From Rhodocollybia butyracea (Eukaryota > Basidiomycota > Agaricomycetes > Agaricales > Omphalotaceae): a stretch of 64,000 nt of DNA. Positions 32,071 to 43,299 of the stretch are shown here, in pieces. The stretch's first letter is position 1. Every line of letters starts with the position of its first letter. The position numbers and the translations under genes were made by a program. Under the pieces are notes generated by a model, which was not told the DNA's origin, did not search any database, and saw nothing but the letters and a program-made list of their open reading frames with translations. Location: NCBI GenBank assembly GCA_015501585.1, contig JADNRY010000063.1:62001-126000 (forward strand), in the 5' to 3' direction.

Positions 32071-33205
32071 TTAGTAAGGCCCTGCACCAGGTGGCCCGGA
32101 ATGGTGCCGATGATGGTGCCGATGAGCAGTTGAAGGGGACCTGTCGCGCTGATGATGATGACTCTGACCTTGCTTCCACAGTTCTGCCAGTGCTTGGCTC
32201 TCAGCGAATGCAACCTTATTGGGGGCTACGAAAACGGGACCGTGCTTCATGTGTTTCTCCGTCGATGCACGGGGAGGTGGGTTCACAGACACACCACCGA
32301 TCTTCCATTGCTCTGCTAATGGCATATTCTGCACGAATGGCTCTGGAAAATGCTTGCCCACAGAACCTTGTCTCCACGAATCCCAAATTCTTTCCCAAAT
32401 CCCCTTGTTCACCTGCCTTCAAATTCGCGGTCGCGCACTTTGTGCACATACACCTCGGTGGGTTTCCCTCGCAGTGTCCCTTAGCATAGCTGTGGATATG
32501 CTCAGGATCTAATACGTTGATAAGGTCGGACAGCAGATGCTGCAAAATCATCAGTCTGTCACTGGCGTTTTGAGCGTTTGTCTGACTAGACAAATCACGA
32601 GTCCCCTGCACAATCGGGTCAAACCAGGCTTGAAACCCCGGTTCTGAGCGCCATTTTTCGCAGAACGCCACAAATCCTATGCAGCGCAGCTGCCCTTTCC
32701 CATCCGACGACTCTGGTGCCGTCGCAATCTCTCCCATCGCCGACTGCACACCAGTGGCAATCTGGAACCGCGCATGGTATCCCGATCGGAGGACTGACCG
32801 AATCCTGGCAAGCAACTCCATGACATCCGCACCTGCTGACCCAGATATTGCATGTGGCCGAAGAAACTCCGTATCGCGACGAAGGATATTCACCCAAGCG
32901 AAAAACTGCGCAAAAACGAAGCTCGTGTGCATTACCGAATAACCTTGGGCACCTGGATCTTCATATGGGCCTGTCGCGTAGGTGGTCCCCGCTGCAACTC
33001 CGTACGAAATTATATTGATCAGTTTTACTGAAAGATCGTCGGCTGCGAGATGAAGAGGATCGTGGTATTTGGAAAAGGTGGCTCGGAGGATATCCTGACG
33101 CTTTTTATCTTCTGAATGGAGACTGAACCATCCTGTAAGCGCTGCCTGGGCTAGTGTCCCCAGCAATGCCACCACCGCGACTACAATCGAGATAACATCG
33201 ACCAT
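32071..33205 (-). CDS. Membrane-anchored fungal protein, copy A (modin-like?)
   Basis: 329 codons from 33205 to 32216. The N-terminal TM segment VISIVVAVVALLGTLAQAAL is followed by a basic motif FSKYHDPLHLAADDLSVKL. This resembles a widespread fungal family (Y.DPL..AA.DL..RL.N), sometimes annotated modin; I am only moderately sure of that. Then come a helical body and a Cys motif CEGNPPRCMCTKC. Compared with copy B, two 1-nt deletions near 32400 shift the frame, so the last 60 residues are read in a foreign frame. The ancestral-type C-terminus (SWRQGSVGK..., His/Pro-rich) is still open in another frame, 32412-32071. The 5' two thirds look intact, so a shortened protein may be made. Confidence 0.6.
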
Positions 33206-34610
33206 TTTTTTTAGTGCTGCGCGTTGGAAGACGCTGGGAAGTAGAGAAGCTAGAAGCTGCTCGAAGTATGGGGTAGAGCCTATTTATTATACTTCCTGGC
33301 CGTCGAACGCGGAAAATGCATTGAATCAACTTGCAGCTATCCATGACTTTCAAAATGATAGATTAGCGCCTCTGATAGTACAGAGGTCGTGCTTCTGGAA
33401 TCATGGATATCTGGATATGTATGTTTCTGCACGCAGTCTACAATCACCGCTTCTGTATTGCAGCTCCATAACTGCAAGTAGTTTTATAAAGATGCTGACC
33501 TATGTTACGCACTTTCACGCACCTTGACTTCCGAAGTGTTAACGATTCGTCGAATAGGGATCTTAGTATCCTATAATCCAAAATTGGGGTGTCACCTTGA
33601 AGAACAGCTACAGTATAAAAAGTGGTATCAGTTAACTACATATCATGAGCAGCATCAGAGAATTCGGAAGCGTTCCTCACAGAAGTGATATACACACTTC
33701 CCCTTGAAGTTCTCCGGCTAGCTGGTACCATTGCCTGCATATGACCTAACTCTGCTACTGTTTTCTCCCCGACATTGCCATATACTGACGGAGTGCCGAG
33801 AGCATTGAGCGAAGCTATAGCAAGAGATATTAACATCATAGCTCAACAGAGCCAATAACGGTGAGCGGGGGCCTGTGGGATGTGGAATTTTGGTTAAGCT
33901 GAATATGACACGCATCCCCGAACGGCTTAAAAACTTGCTGTGATCAAGCTGCATTAACGCTAAATAAACGCATTCCCAAAAGGCTCAAAACTTCAATCCT
34001 TATGGCGCTATCCGACTTGACTGAGAGATCGTGGTCTCCTGCGAAGTGCAGTATCTTGCCGTCGCTGTGTGCGTGAAGCATTGCGGGTTTCGAAACTTCC
34101 TCGCCAAAATTAATATTACCCGATCGTCTCCTACGTGTCGTAGGATAACCAAGGATCGGGTCTCACGAACCTCTCCAAATGCATCACGAATGGATCAAGA
34201 ACCTCAAACTCGGCGGCAGTCAAGAGGGCGGGGGTACCTTATACTTAGTGGTAGCTCACTTATGGACTCTCACTTGTGGACTTTTGGAGAAATTTGATTG
34301 GTTTTTCTGGTTCGAACTTCTATCGCTATCTTCTTCCATACCAAGTATGTACGTATGATGAAAAGTGTGCTGCAGTGAAGAAGAATTCCATAGCTTGTCC
34401 AGTCTGTACAAAAATAGCCCTGTATTAATGTTGATAAATATCATATCTAATATCACTGTTCTTTCTGTGCCAGTCGTGCTGGTATAGGTGATCTTGTTGT
34501 GAAGAGCTGTCGTTATAAGCGCGCTAGATGCCGTGATGACCAAGCACGGCATCCTTTCGTTTAATTTGAACCGTCAATGAGAGCAATCATTAATGTCCTT
34601 CCTCCTTACC

Positions 34611-35791
34611 TTATCCCATGCGATAATCTGGCCATGTACCGTATCCATAAGGCACAAACCCACTAGGCACAAATCCAGGTGGCCCGGGAATGTTTTGACC
34701 AACTCTTCTAGGACGGTGGCGGTGGCGAAGAGCTGAAGGGGGCTCTTCCACCCTACTAACACCTCTCTGCCACTGATCTGCCAACGGTTGGCCCTCAGCG
34801 AATGCAACCTTGCCAGGCCCGTGCGAAGTTGCAAGTTCAGCGTTCCAAGGCGTCACTGGACCCAGTTTCCATTGTTCTGACAATGGAGTCTGCACGACTG
34901 GATTAGGCAACTGCGCATGCTGCTGGCCCATCACCGAACCTACCACCGAACCTTGCCTCCACCAATCCCCAAATTCTCTACCAAATCCTCCTTGTTCTCC
35001 GGCCTTCGAACTCGTGCTTGCGCACTTTGTGCACATACACCTCGGTGGGTTTCCCTCGCAGTGTCCCTTAGCATAGCTGTGGATATGCTCAGGATCTAAT
35101 ACATTGATAAGATCGGACAGCAGATGCTGCAAAATCATCAGTCTGTCACTGGCGACCGGAGCGTTTGTCTGACTAGACAAATCACGAATCCCTTGCACAA
35201 TCGGGTCAAACCAGGCTTGAAACTCCGAGTCTGAGCGCCATTTTTCGCAGAACGCCGCAAATCCTATGCAGCGCAGCTGGCCTTTCCCATCGGACGACTC
35301 TGGCGCCGTCGCAATCTCTCCCATCGCCGACTGCACACCAGTGGCAATCTGGAACCGCGGATGGTATCCCGATCGGAGGACTGACCGAATTCGAGCAAGC
35401 AGCTCCATGACGTCCGCACCTGCTGACCCAGATGTTGTATGTGGCCGAAGAAACTCCGTATCGCGACGCAGGATATTCACCCAAGCGAAAAACTGCGCAA
35501 AAACGAAGCTAGTGTGCATCACTGAATACCCCTGGGCACCTGGGTCTTCTACGGGCCTGTCGCGTAGGTGCTCCCGGCTGCAACTCCATAAGAAATCATG
35601 TTGAAGAGCTTTACGGAGAGGTCGTCGGCTGCGAGGTGAAGAGGATCGTGGTACTTGGAAAAGGTGGCTCGGAGGATATCCTGGCGCTTTTTATCCTCTG
35701 AATGGAGACTGAACCAGCCTGTAAGTGCTGCCTGGGCTAGTGTCCCCAGCAATGCCACCACCGCGACTACAATCGAGATAACGTCGACCAT
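34611..35791 (-). pseudogene. Membrane-anchored fungal protein, copy B, frame-shifted
   Basis: Same family as copy A. The first 80 codons (35791-35549) include the TM segment and YHDPLHLAADDLS. A single missing base at about 35550 (cctatatgaa in copy A, cccgtagaa here) creates a TAG. The frame resumes and stays open for 303 codons (35522-34611) to a natural-looking C-terminus: DWWRQGSVVG, a Pro/Arg/His-rich region, then GPPGFVPSGFVPYGYGTW. The long open remainder means the break is recent, or an assembly error. Confidence 0.65.
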
Positions 35792-37260
35792 TTCTTAGTT
35801 CTGCTGCGCGTTGAATACGATGGGAAGTAGAGAAGCTTGAAGCTAGTGTGGTGGGTGAGCCTACTTATCAACGTACCTCCTCGCCGCCGAACGCGGAAAA
35901 CGCTTTGGATCACCATTGCAGTTATCCGTGCACTTGACTTTCAAAATGATAGATTAGCGCGCTCTGATAGTACATAGAACATAGGTCGTGCTTCTGGAAT
36001 CATAGATGTCTGGATATGTATGTTTTTGCACGCAGCCTGCAATCACCGCTTCTCAGTGCATTGCAGCTCCATACCTGCAAGAAGATGTTGATCTATGCAA
36101 CGTGTACACTCACCTTGACCTATTTTAGTATTCCGCTTTACCCCCTACTGCAAATTCGAATCGTTGCCTTGCTCAAGACTCACGCCTACAGTAGACCCCT
36201 GGAGGGTGAGGTATGACTTCGTTAACTACCATGAGCAGCAGAGATTTCGGAACTATTCTTAACAGATGTGATAGAGCTAGCTGGTATCATTGTCTTCATA
36301 TGACCTAACACTGCCACTGTTTCTCCCCCGACTTTATACTGAACGAAGCGCCGAGAGTCTTGAGCGAAAGCTCAAATAACAACAGACATCAAGGATTTCC
36401 TAGGCTTAACAGAGCCATTCAAACTTGGAGTTAAACGTTAAATGTTCCTGACTTCTACGAAATAACCGATAACGATGAGCAGCAGCCTTTGGGATTTCGT
36501 TAAGCTGAATCAACGCATTCTCGAACGACGCACTGTTAATCACAGCAGGTTTCACTTCAACGATGGCTCAGGTATCCCCCATCTTTACGGCGCTTAGTAT
36601 CCGACTTGAACTGGGGTTGAGCGGAAACGACAGGATATCCGTTTGGCTGTTCGGCTTCCTCGTCATGTTTGCCACTGTTGCCAGATCCTCGTCGCTCTCC
36701 TCGCCACTCTTCTAACCACTTGTCCTGCGCTCCTAGCGACAGGCTGTTCAAATTGCGCCATTCTCCTGCAAAGCGGAGTATGTTGTCGTCACCCCGGCTG
36801 TGTGCGTGAAGCACTGCCCGTTTCGAAACTTCCTCGCCGGAAATTGATATTCCCCGATCATCTCCTACCCGTGTCGTAGGATAACCAGAACTGGATAACC
36901 AAGGATCGGGTCTCCTCACTGAACCTCTCCAAGTGCATCGCGAATGGATCAAGGACCTCAAACTCGGCCCCAATCAAGGGGTGGGTACCTTGCTGCTAGC
37001 TCACTTACGGACTTGTGGAAAAACTTGATTGGTTTTTCTGGTTCTAACTCTTTCTAACTTCTATCGCTGTTTTCTTCGTACCAAGTAAGTATGCGCATAT
37101 GATGAAATGTATGCCGAAAAAGAATTACATAGCAATTTTAGATGATTAGCTGTAGTACACGAACGAGCTTGTAGTAAGTATTGATAAAGATCTCATATCT
37201 AATATCACTGTTCGAGTCTCCGTGCCAATCGTGTTAGTGTCGTGTTCCAGCTTCAATAGT

Positions 37261-38354
37261 ACTTAGTGAATACACATATTTATTGAACATATTGAAGCCT
37301 ATGTTAGTATGTATTGATAAATATCTATCAGCTACTTCTATCACTGTTCTCTCCGTGTTCCATCTTCAGACTTCAATAGTACTTGTTGAATACACATATA
37401 GTTTTTGACAAGACGCTGAGAAGTTTTTTTTTCACCACTCCCGCTACCGCCCCCGTCAATCAGGGTCTTAACTTACGGTCACGGTCCAAGAGCTGGGGAG
37501 CACTCTTGCCTCTAGGAGTTCCGAAATTTACGCCGGTGCTGACACATACTTCATTCAGCCTTCTCTGTGACCGTGGAGAGAGGACGGTACGAGCTCACGA
37601 CAGAAACAATCCGTCACTGTATCTCTCCTTCCGCTGCGGGAAGCTACCGTCTGTACCTGTCTTTTTACACAGGAAAATTGAAAGCTGAGATGAAGGCATT
37701 AATTGAGAGCGAGGTAACGGCTGGGAAAGCTCCCCGTGTAAAGCTGAGTTCTCCACTACCAAATTCAATAACACAAAATAGCACTCGCATGGTTCAAAGT
37801 GCGGATTCTGAATATTACTATAGTTGTCAAGGATATGCACCTGCACAGTACTCTGCTAGCTTCTGCTAGTTCCCGAGTTGAATTCAACATGCATCTCTGA
37901 TCATAGAAATATCTATACGGTGTGGTCCCGCAATACAACTTGTGGTGCTCTCATGTGCTGCTATGTATATTCTGTTCGAGTTTCGACTTGAAGGCGTCAC
38001 GAAAAATTCGCAAGCGAAACGGTATACTGGAATGCTGTGCCATCAAATTACTGCAACGGCTATAAAGACTGTTGTGGTCCTGTTCGAAATTTCAGTGCAC
38101 CTCTCTCACGCAGGCCCGGTATGTCGATATCTCCCTCTCCCCCTTTCTCCCCTCCTCCCCTCACACACGCATGCCTTTCTCCTCCAGCCTTTGCTGATTA
38201 TTCGATATGCTTAACGACCTGTGTTTTTAGTGACTGATCCACCAACACCTACCTTATCTGCCGGTCAGATTAAACTCTCCAACCCGTGAGTATTAACGAC
38301 TTCGGCAATTTGAACTCAAAATTCACCAGATTACTCTCTATAGAAACGTTCAAA
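37261..38354. other. Intergenic, no supported gene
   Basis: Contains a short tandem repeat (cttcaatagtacttagtgaatacacat at about 37250 and again at 37371). The ORF at 37567-37869 (100 codons) shows no domain, signal peptide or splice support, and I do not call it. Confidence 0.3.
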
Positions 38355-39037
38355 ATGATGTCGATATCATTCAAACTCCCGCTCACGCTCACCTGTGTCA
38401 GCGTCCTTCTCTGTACCAGCCTCTTGGTTTCTATGCCTGTCCAAGTCGGCTCTTCGCCTCTTCCTGATCATGAAAATCGTGCCATCAGTAAGTCAAGAAG
38501 AGAATTTCTCTGTCATCGCTGGAGAGCTAACAAAATATCACTATTTTCCCAGATCTCGTCCAAAGGAACAACGAAAAAGTATCTTATCCTCTGTCGCTCT
38601 GGGCCAGCCAAATCGGTACCGAACAGGAACACGTATCCCTAGTCATGCACGACGTACTTGTCCAGGGGGTCGTTGCCAAAAGCATGAACGACTTCGAAAC
38701 CCCGCTTATAGGCCACTATGCTGCCTACCACGGTCCAACCACCACCGAAAAAACTCGGATAATCAAGTTGAACGAAAACGTTGAATTTGCTAGTCGGCAT
38801 GAGTTTGAAGCTGAGGTACTCAAGCTGAGTAAAATGACCTTGGCGCCCCATAAGCCCATTGATGAGGGAGGTAATTGCGTGGACTATATCAAGAAGGCGT
38901 TGGAGGAGCTGGTGGAGGAGAAAGCGTTAGCGAAGATGCCAGCAACCTTTACGGCTTGGTATGGCGCTAATTACAAGAGGATATCGGAGGGTACTTGGAT
39001 TGCAAGGCATAAGAAAGCGGAGGCGGAGCACAAGTAA
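38355..39037 (+). CDS. Small secreted protein, unknown family (205 aa)
   Basis: Exon 1 (38355-38487) begins MMSISFKLPLTLTCVSVLLC, a strong signal peptide running into LLVSMPVQVG. A 65-nt intron (38488-38552, GTAAGT...TTTCCCAG, phase 1) leads to exon 2 (38553-39037). Without splicing the exon-1 frame runs to 38642 with no sense, so the intron is well supported. The mature part is Lys/Glu-rich with an amphipathic helix (DYIKKALEELVEEKALAK), ends in EAEHK, and carries a single clear Cys (GGNCVDY). No known domain, and not clearly homologous to the protein at 28671. Confidence 0.75.
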
Positions 39038-39356
39038 AGAGGGGGAGGAACGAGCGCAGTAGAGAGAGTAGAAAGTAGGTAGCAAAATAAAATTGTAAAA
39101 TTGAAAATACCTTCATATCGTACTTGTCCTTAAGTTACACCTTCTGAGAACTTGGAGAAATCTCTCCAGTTTGATACGAGTTTATCGAAATACTTCGAAA
39201 AAAGGAAGCTTATCACAACCCAAACATGAGTATGCCCACAACTAATTCAGAACGTCGATGTATTAGCATATATTTTCAGTTTTTCTTGCGAGATCAAAGT
39301 TCTGAGGTTTTGACAAGGTCGTAATTCGGCGTTCGAGTAGCACTGTCAACCTTGCG

Positions 39357-39660
39357 TCAACCTCACAATACCGATACGTTCTTTGCTCTCCAGTAACCTA
39401 TATTTAGTATCAATATGAGGATCTTTGCGTAAAAACTCAAACGCTTACCGGACTTGTAGTTCTTTAGCCATGGCTACTGGATTACGGTAGGATTTTGACA
39501 TGATCACGGTGGCGAAACAGAGAGCGTTCAGGCATACCGATACTACAAGTAGATAGTGAAAGGACTATTCACCTGTACTTCACCCCGGTATTTCGCCGCC
39601 ACAGCTACAGCGTCAATGAGGAATTATCCAAACTCTTTCAGCACAAGTTGCTCGCATCGA
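39357..39660. pseudogene. Duplicated 5' end of the DUF6533 gene and its divergent neighbour
   Basis: Minus strand from 39501: a 53-nt exon ending AKELQVR-like with donor GTAAGC, and the start of a second exon (RLLES...), parallel to the first exons of the gene at 42075. On the plus strand 39577-39660 matches 42157-42240 (gccgccacagctacagcgtc versus gccgccacggccacagatgc). Only the promoter and first exons were copied. Confidence 0.65.
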
Positions 39661-40303
39661 TTGCGGGTTACTCGACGTGCGACTTGTACAATTGCTCTAC
39701 GGCAAAAAAATTTATAGCAGCCTTCGGAGTTCTCGTAGCATCGGGTTTTAGAAGCTGCTTTCCAAGACCATGGGAGATAGGACCCGATGGGAACCATTTT
39801 TTGCCTTTGTACGACTTGAACGAATTGATCAGTGACAATCGCGAAGCAGGAGTGGGAGCGGGCTCGAGCATTTTCAGAATAACTCCAAGTTCAGGCATCT
39901 CGTTCGGGACTTTGAACGAACAGTTGGGGGGGAAACAGGTTGCAGCTATAAACCTTTTGGTCAGCACACCAGCCAGAATTACTAGAGAAGATCCCAGTGC
40001 CGGGGCTCAAGCAATGTTTCAAGTTGTTATTCAAGTTGTCATCCAAGAAGCAAAATTAAATATCGGGTTAGCAGTACTTCGCAGCTTGGTACTCGTCGAT
40101 CTGTTGAGGGAAGTCACTAACTAGGATCACCTTCCCTAGTAAGCCCTTTGCATAAGCACAAGCTAACTGGGCTTTTCTTCTGGTGATCATATATCTATGG
40201 CACCATCAGCCATCAGCTTGCACATCGTTGGACACTACCAAACTCACCACAGGCACCACCCCAACCCAATCGGTTCTCCACTCTGTCCATAACCGCCCAT
40301 TCG
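39661..40303. other. Region with a shared fragment, no supported gene
   Basis: The minus-strand stretch 39668-39770 (AVEQLYKSHVE end) is similar to 46790-46860 minus (RIVEQLYKSQVQ). The shared DNA word cgacttgtacaattgctcta is present in both. It may be a relic of a repeated gene. The plus ORF 39648-40124 has no support. Confidence 0.35.
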
Positions 40304-42075
40304 CTATCCCCACCCCACATGCCCACCTTCATTTTTATTCTCATTCACCTCATCCCATTGATCAGGGTCCAATGGAGCTCCCATATTACCAATGAATCGG
40401 CTCTCAGCGAAGCTGAGCTCGCTCAGTATGGGGACCATTTTACCAGAGGGACCTTCACCAGAATGTTCGGCGACGGCAATGTGGTTAGAGAAAGCACGAA
40501 GGTTGAGAACAAAGCGATTTATCAAAATATTTGGTAGTCTGGAAGAAGTTCGTCATTAACCGGGATCAAAGATTAACATAGCAAATGCATGTAGCATAAA
40601 TGATAAGTAGACTTACACGGTGGTCAAAATGGTGGTGATTAGCAAAACTAGTTCTGCTGCGTTTGATATCTAGATTGTACAACGCATCAACTGTTGTGAG
40701 TTATTTAGAACTATGCGGGAGGGCTACTTACCGGGCTTGGGAAGTCAAAATGCTGTCTTCAAGATTGGAAGGACTCGGAATAATGCAGGTCGAACAGGAC
40801 TGACCAATGACAAAGTAGTTCGAATGCTGAGGATTATAGTAGTTTGAATACCGGTGATTATGAATATGGTGCTACACATAGGCTGTATTGAATAAAACTA
40901 ATGATAACATGGTATAAAGAACTCACAAGAAGTATAGGGTGCCTAAACACGAATGTACATTAGTAATCAGTCTGGTGGTGAACAGCTTACTGACCATCAC
41001 GCAAGACGACCTCGGCAATGCTATGAATCCCAGATCTTCGGGATTGCATAATGTGATGAACCGTCCTAATTGAAGTTAAGATGAAGATAATGCCATCGAG
41101 AATCAATTGAGTCAGAGGCATAATGATCTCCACTGGCACACAATATATTGAACATGAAGGAATTTAGACAGCGAACCAGAGACTCACAACTGGCAATGAA
41201 AAAACAGAGCAATCAATACAACAAATAAACATATGATGGTGCAAAAAGGATATTTACATTTGAACTCTCTCGGTGTTTCCAGTAGGTAAACATGACCCGA
41301 ATCGCTGGGCATATGTTCCTCGGCTGGTCCCTGCTGTAACTGAGAATAACAACTGCAAACACCAACAAAGCTGGATATAAGTGATTTCAAACATGCAATG
41401 CCACACTGGCAAGGGCGTACCAGGAAATTGGCAGCAATATTTCCAATGATGAACGGGCAGAGTAGAATAAGCAGTGATTGCTTTTGACCAAAGAGCGCGT
41501 AAACCCTCAAAACAGAAAGTGCTAGGGGTACAGATAGTAAGCAACCTCAACCAAGGTACTTCATACAGCTGGGGAATGAAGAGGACATACATTTGGTCGC
41601 TACATCGGCGACAATGTTAAAGGTAAGTAGTGTAAAAACAATATCCCTACAGCTGGGCACAATATCACAGGTCAGGTTCTAAGCAGGTCTGCCGGAACAG
41701 ATATAGAGCACACAAACCCAGTAGCTGGCATTGTCCCTGGGAGGTATATGGGCAGCTGCAGAACTGCATATATCAGAAAGCCATAGCGACTTAAGATGAA
41801 TAATATAGAAGTCCCGGTCAGCCGACTAGACCATATTGATTGAATTTCGGTGGGAAATGTGAGAAGGAAGTCGTAAAACCATAATACTGTACAGAAGCAT
41901 GAGTGTTCACTTTCTAACCAGAATATAGTCTCACCATAGGCGGATAAAACTACGCAGTTGTCCAGCAACCTTGAGTGTCAATCTGAGGATCTTCATGTAA
42001 AACCTCAAACACTCGTCCGACATACCTGACCTGAAGTTCTTCAGCCATAGCCGCATTATTGGAAGATATTGACAT
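40304..42075 (-). CDS. DUF6533-type multi-pass membrane protein, about 10 exons
   Basis: Mapped exons: 42075-42026, 41969-41935, 41886-41718, 41652-41591, 41521-41421, several between 41390 and 40740, then 40669-40617 and 40538-40304. Frames join at every mapped junction. Hallmarks: LWFYDFLLTFPTEIQSIWSS (the DUF6533 signature), SVLRVYALFGQ, TVHHIMQSRRSGIHSIAEVV, LRDGTLYF, and NILINRFVLNLRAF followed by a hydrophilic tail with FIGNMGAPLDPD. This is a basidiomycete 7-TM-like family of unknown role, located in membranes. Start chosen at the first Met before AEELQ. A partial duplicate of its 5' end lies at 39501. The exons around 41390-41100 and 40930-40740 are only partly resolved. Confidence 0.75.
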
Positions 42076-42156
42076 GGTCACAGTGGCAAGGAGAGCGTTC
42101 AAGAACGCTGATTACCAGTCACCGGATATAAGTACCGAAGCTTAAGTCATTTACCT

Positions 42157-42408
42157 GTGCCTTCCGTTCGCTCCAATATTGTTGCTGCCGCCACGGCCAC
42201 AGATGCGCTCGACAAGGAATTATACAAACTCTTTCGTCAGTGGCCACAAGGCTGCCCGCATTTATCAGGAGATCTATCAGTTGTTGATTTACTGCGGAGC
42301 TTTCTCCCTATCTACAACTCGTCACCTAACCCTTTGTACTTCCCAGGTGAGATTCTAGCGACTCGGAGAGAAGCAGCTCAATTTTGGCGTGTGCAGCAGC
42401 ATTCATGA
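42157..42408 (+). CDS. Short ORF divergent from the DUF6533 gene
   Basis: 83 codons, with a helical Leu-rich middle (ALDKELYKLFRQWPQGCP). It starts 82 bp from the DUF6533 start on the opposite strand. Its 5' part is duplicated at 39577, which shows an ancestral divergent arrangement but not that it is translated. Could be promoter DNA or a first exon. Confidence 0.25.
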   Translation: MPSVRSNIVAAATATDALDKELYKLFRQWPQGCPHLSGDLSVVDLLRSFLPIYNSSPNPLYFPGEILATRREAAQFWRVQQHS

Positions 42409-43299
42409 TTGTGGAGTTATGGTCCATGGATGATGATGATATTTATGCTCAGTGAAGAAGCCCGATATCGCGAAAGTTATCGCTGCCAAGACATATGTAA
42501 ACTAACTCTTGGAGCTCTAAACACCGGATGCCTTGGGATTTCCGCAAAGTTCGGGGAAAACGGGGGTGCTAGAAAGACTAATACTTAACCCACAGATTGA
42601 TATGACTCCCGAAGCTCCTTGTTTCAAGTGTATGAAAAACGAGGATTACGGTTTCCTGTGAATCTTCAATAGGCGACAGTTTCGGAGGGTGTATTGATAT
42701 GACGTGATAGTGTGTTATACTAGGTTTGAGCGCTGGAATAGGATCGCCTTTGAGAATGAGTCTGTCTTCATAAGACCGCCGAGAAGAAGTGAGCGTGCCA
42801 ATATTCAAACATTCCCCGGGCGCTTTCTTCCAGAGAAATAAACAAATGCTTTGGTTCATTCGGCTCCCACAGACGGAAGCAGCTTCATCCAGGCTTCATC
42901 CGAGTCATCCGAGTCACCCATTCCCATTCAACCAAGCGTGAAACGACAACGAGCCTGAGATATAGTGATTTCGGCTAGTTCGTGGGTACATCCAGAGAAG
43001 ATTGTGTTGCCGAGTTTTACGGAAAGGTTGGCTGAAAGGTGAAGAGTATACTGTGGTACTTGGAAGTTGAGTTGGAACACGATTAAGTATCCTCGGCTAC
43101 CCAGGCGCTTTTTCTCCTAGGGATGAGTCTCGCTTGAAGACATAATGCACGACTTACTCATGAGCGGAACATTAGTCCGTTGGGTTTGAATCATCTAACA
43201 GTGAGGATAAGAGATAAGAGATACGCATCGCGATGAGTAACTACATGTGAGCGTAGGAAGAAAACGTGACATGACGTGAATTGATGGTCATGACTTCGT
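42409..43299. other. Intergenic, no gene seen
   Basis: No supported coding, RNA or repeat signal. The ORF at 42859-42578 (minus) has no recognisable features. Confidence 0.3.

Larger units (their letters stand above)
31985..37260 (-). repeat. Tandem segmental duplication (~2.5-2.6 kb x 2)
   Basis: Unit A (about 31985-34510) and unit B (about 34594-37260) align along their length: membrane-anchored gene, its upstream region (ttcaaaatgatagattagcg at 33349 and 35939), a middle block (about 33700-33850 versus 36290-36390), and the distal block around acgaatggatcaagaacctc (34186, diverged copy at 36938). Both are on the minus strand, head to tail. Confidence 0.85.

Noticed and set aside
37567..37869. 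100-codon ORF after the tandem duplication
   Set aside because: No signal peptide, domain, splice support or paralogue.
39648..40124. 158-codon plus-strand ORF
   Set aside because: No domain; the opposite strand holds a fragment shared with 46.8 kb, so the plus frame is probably a shadow.
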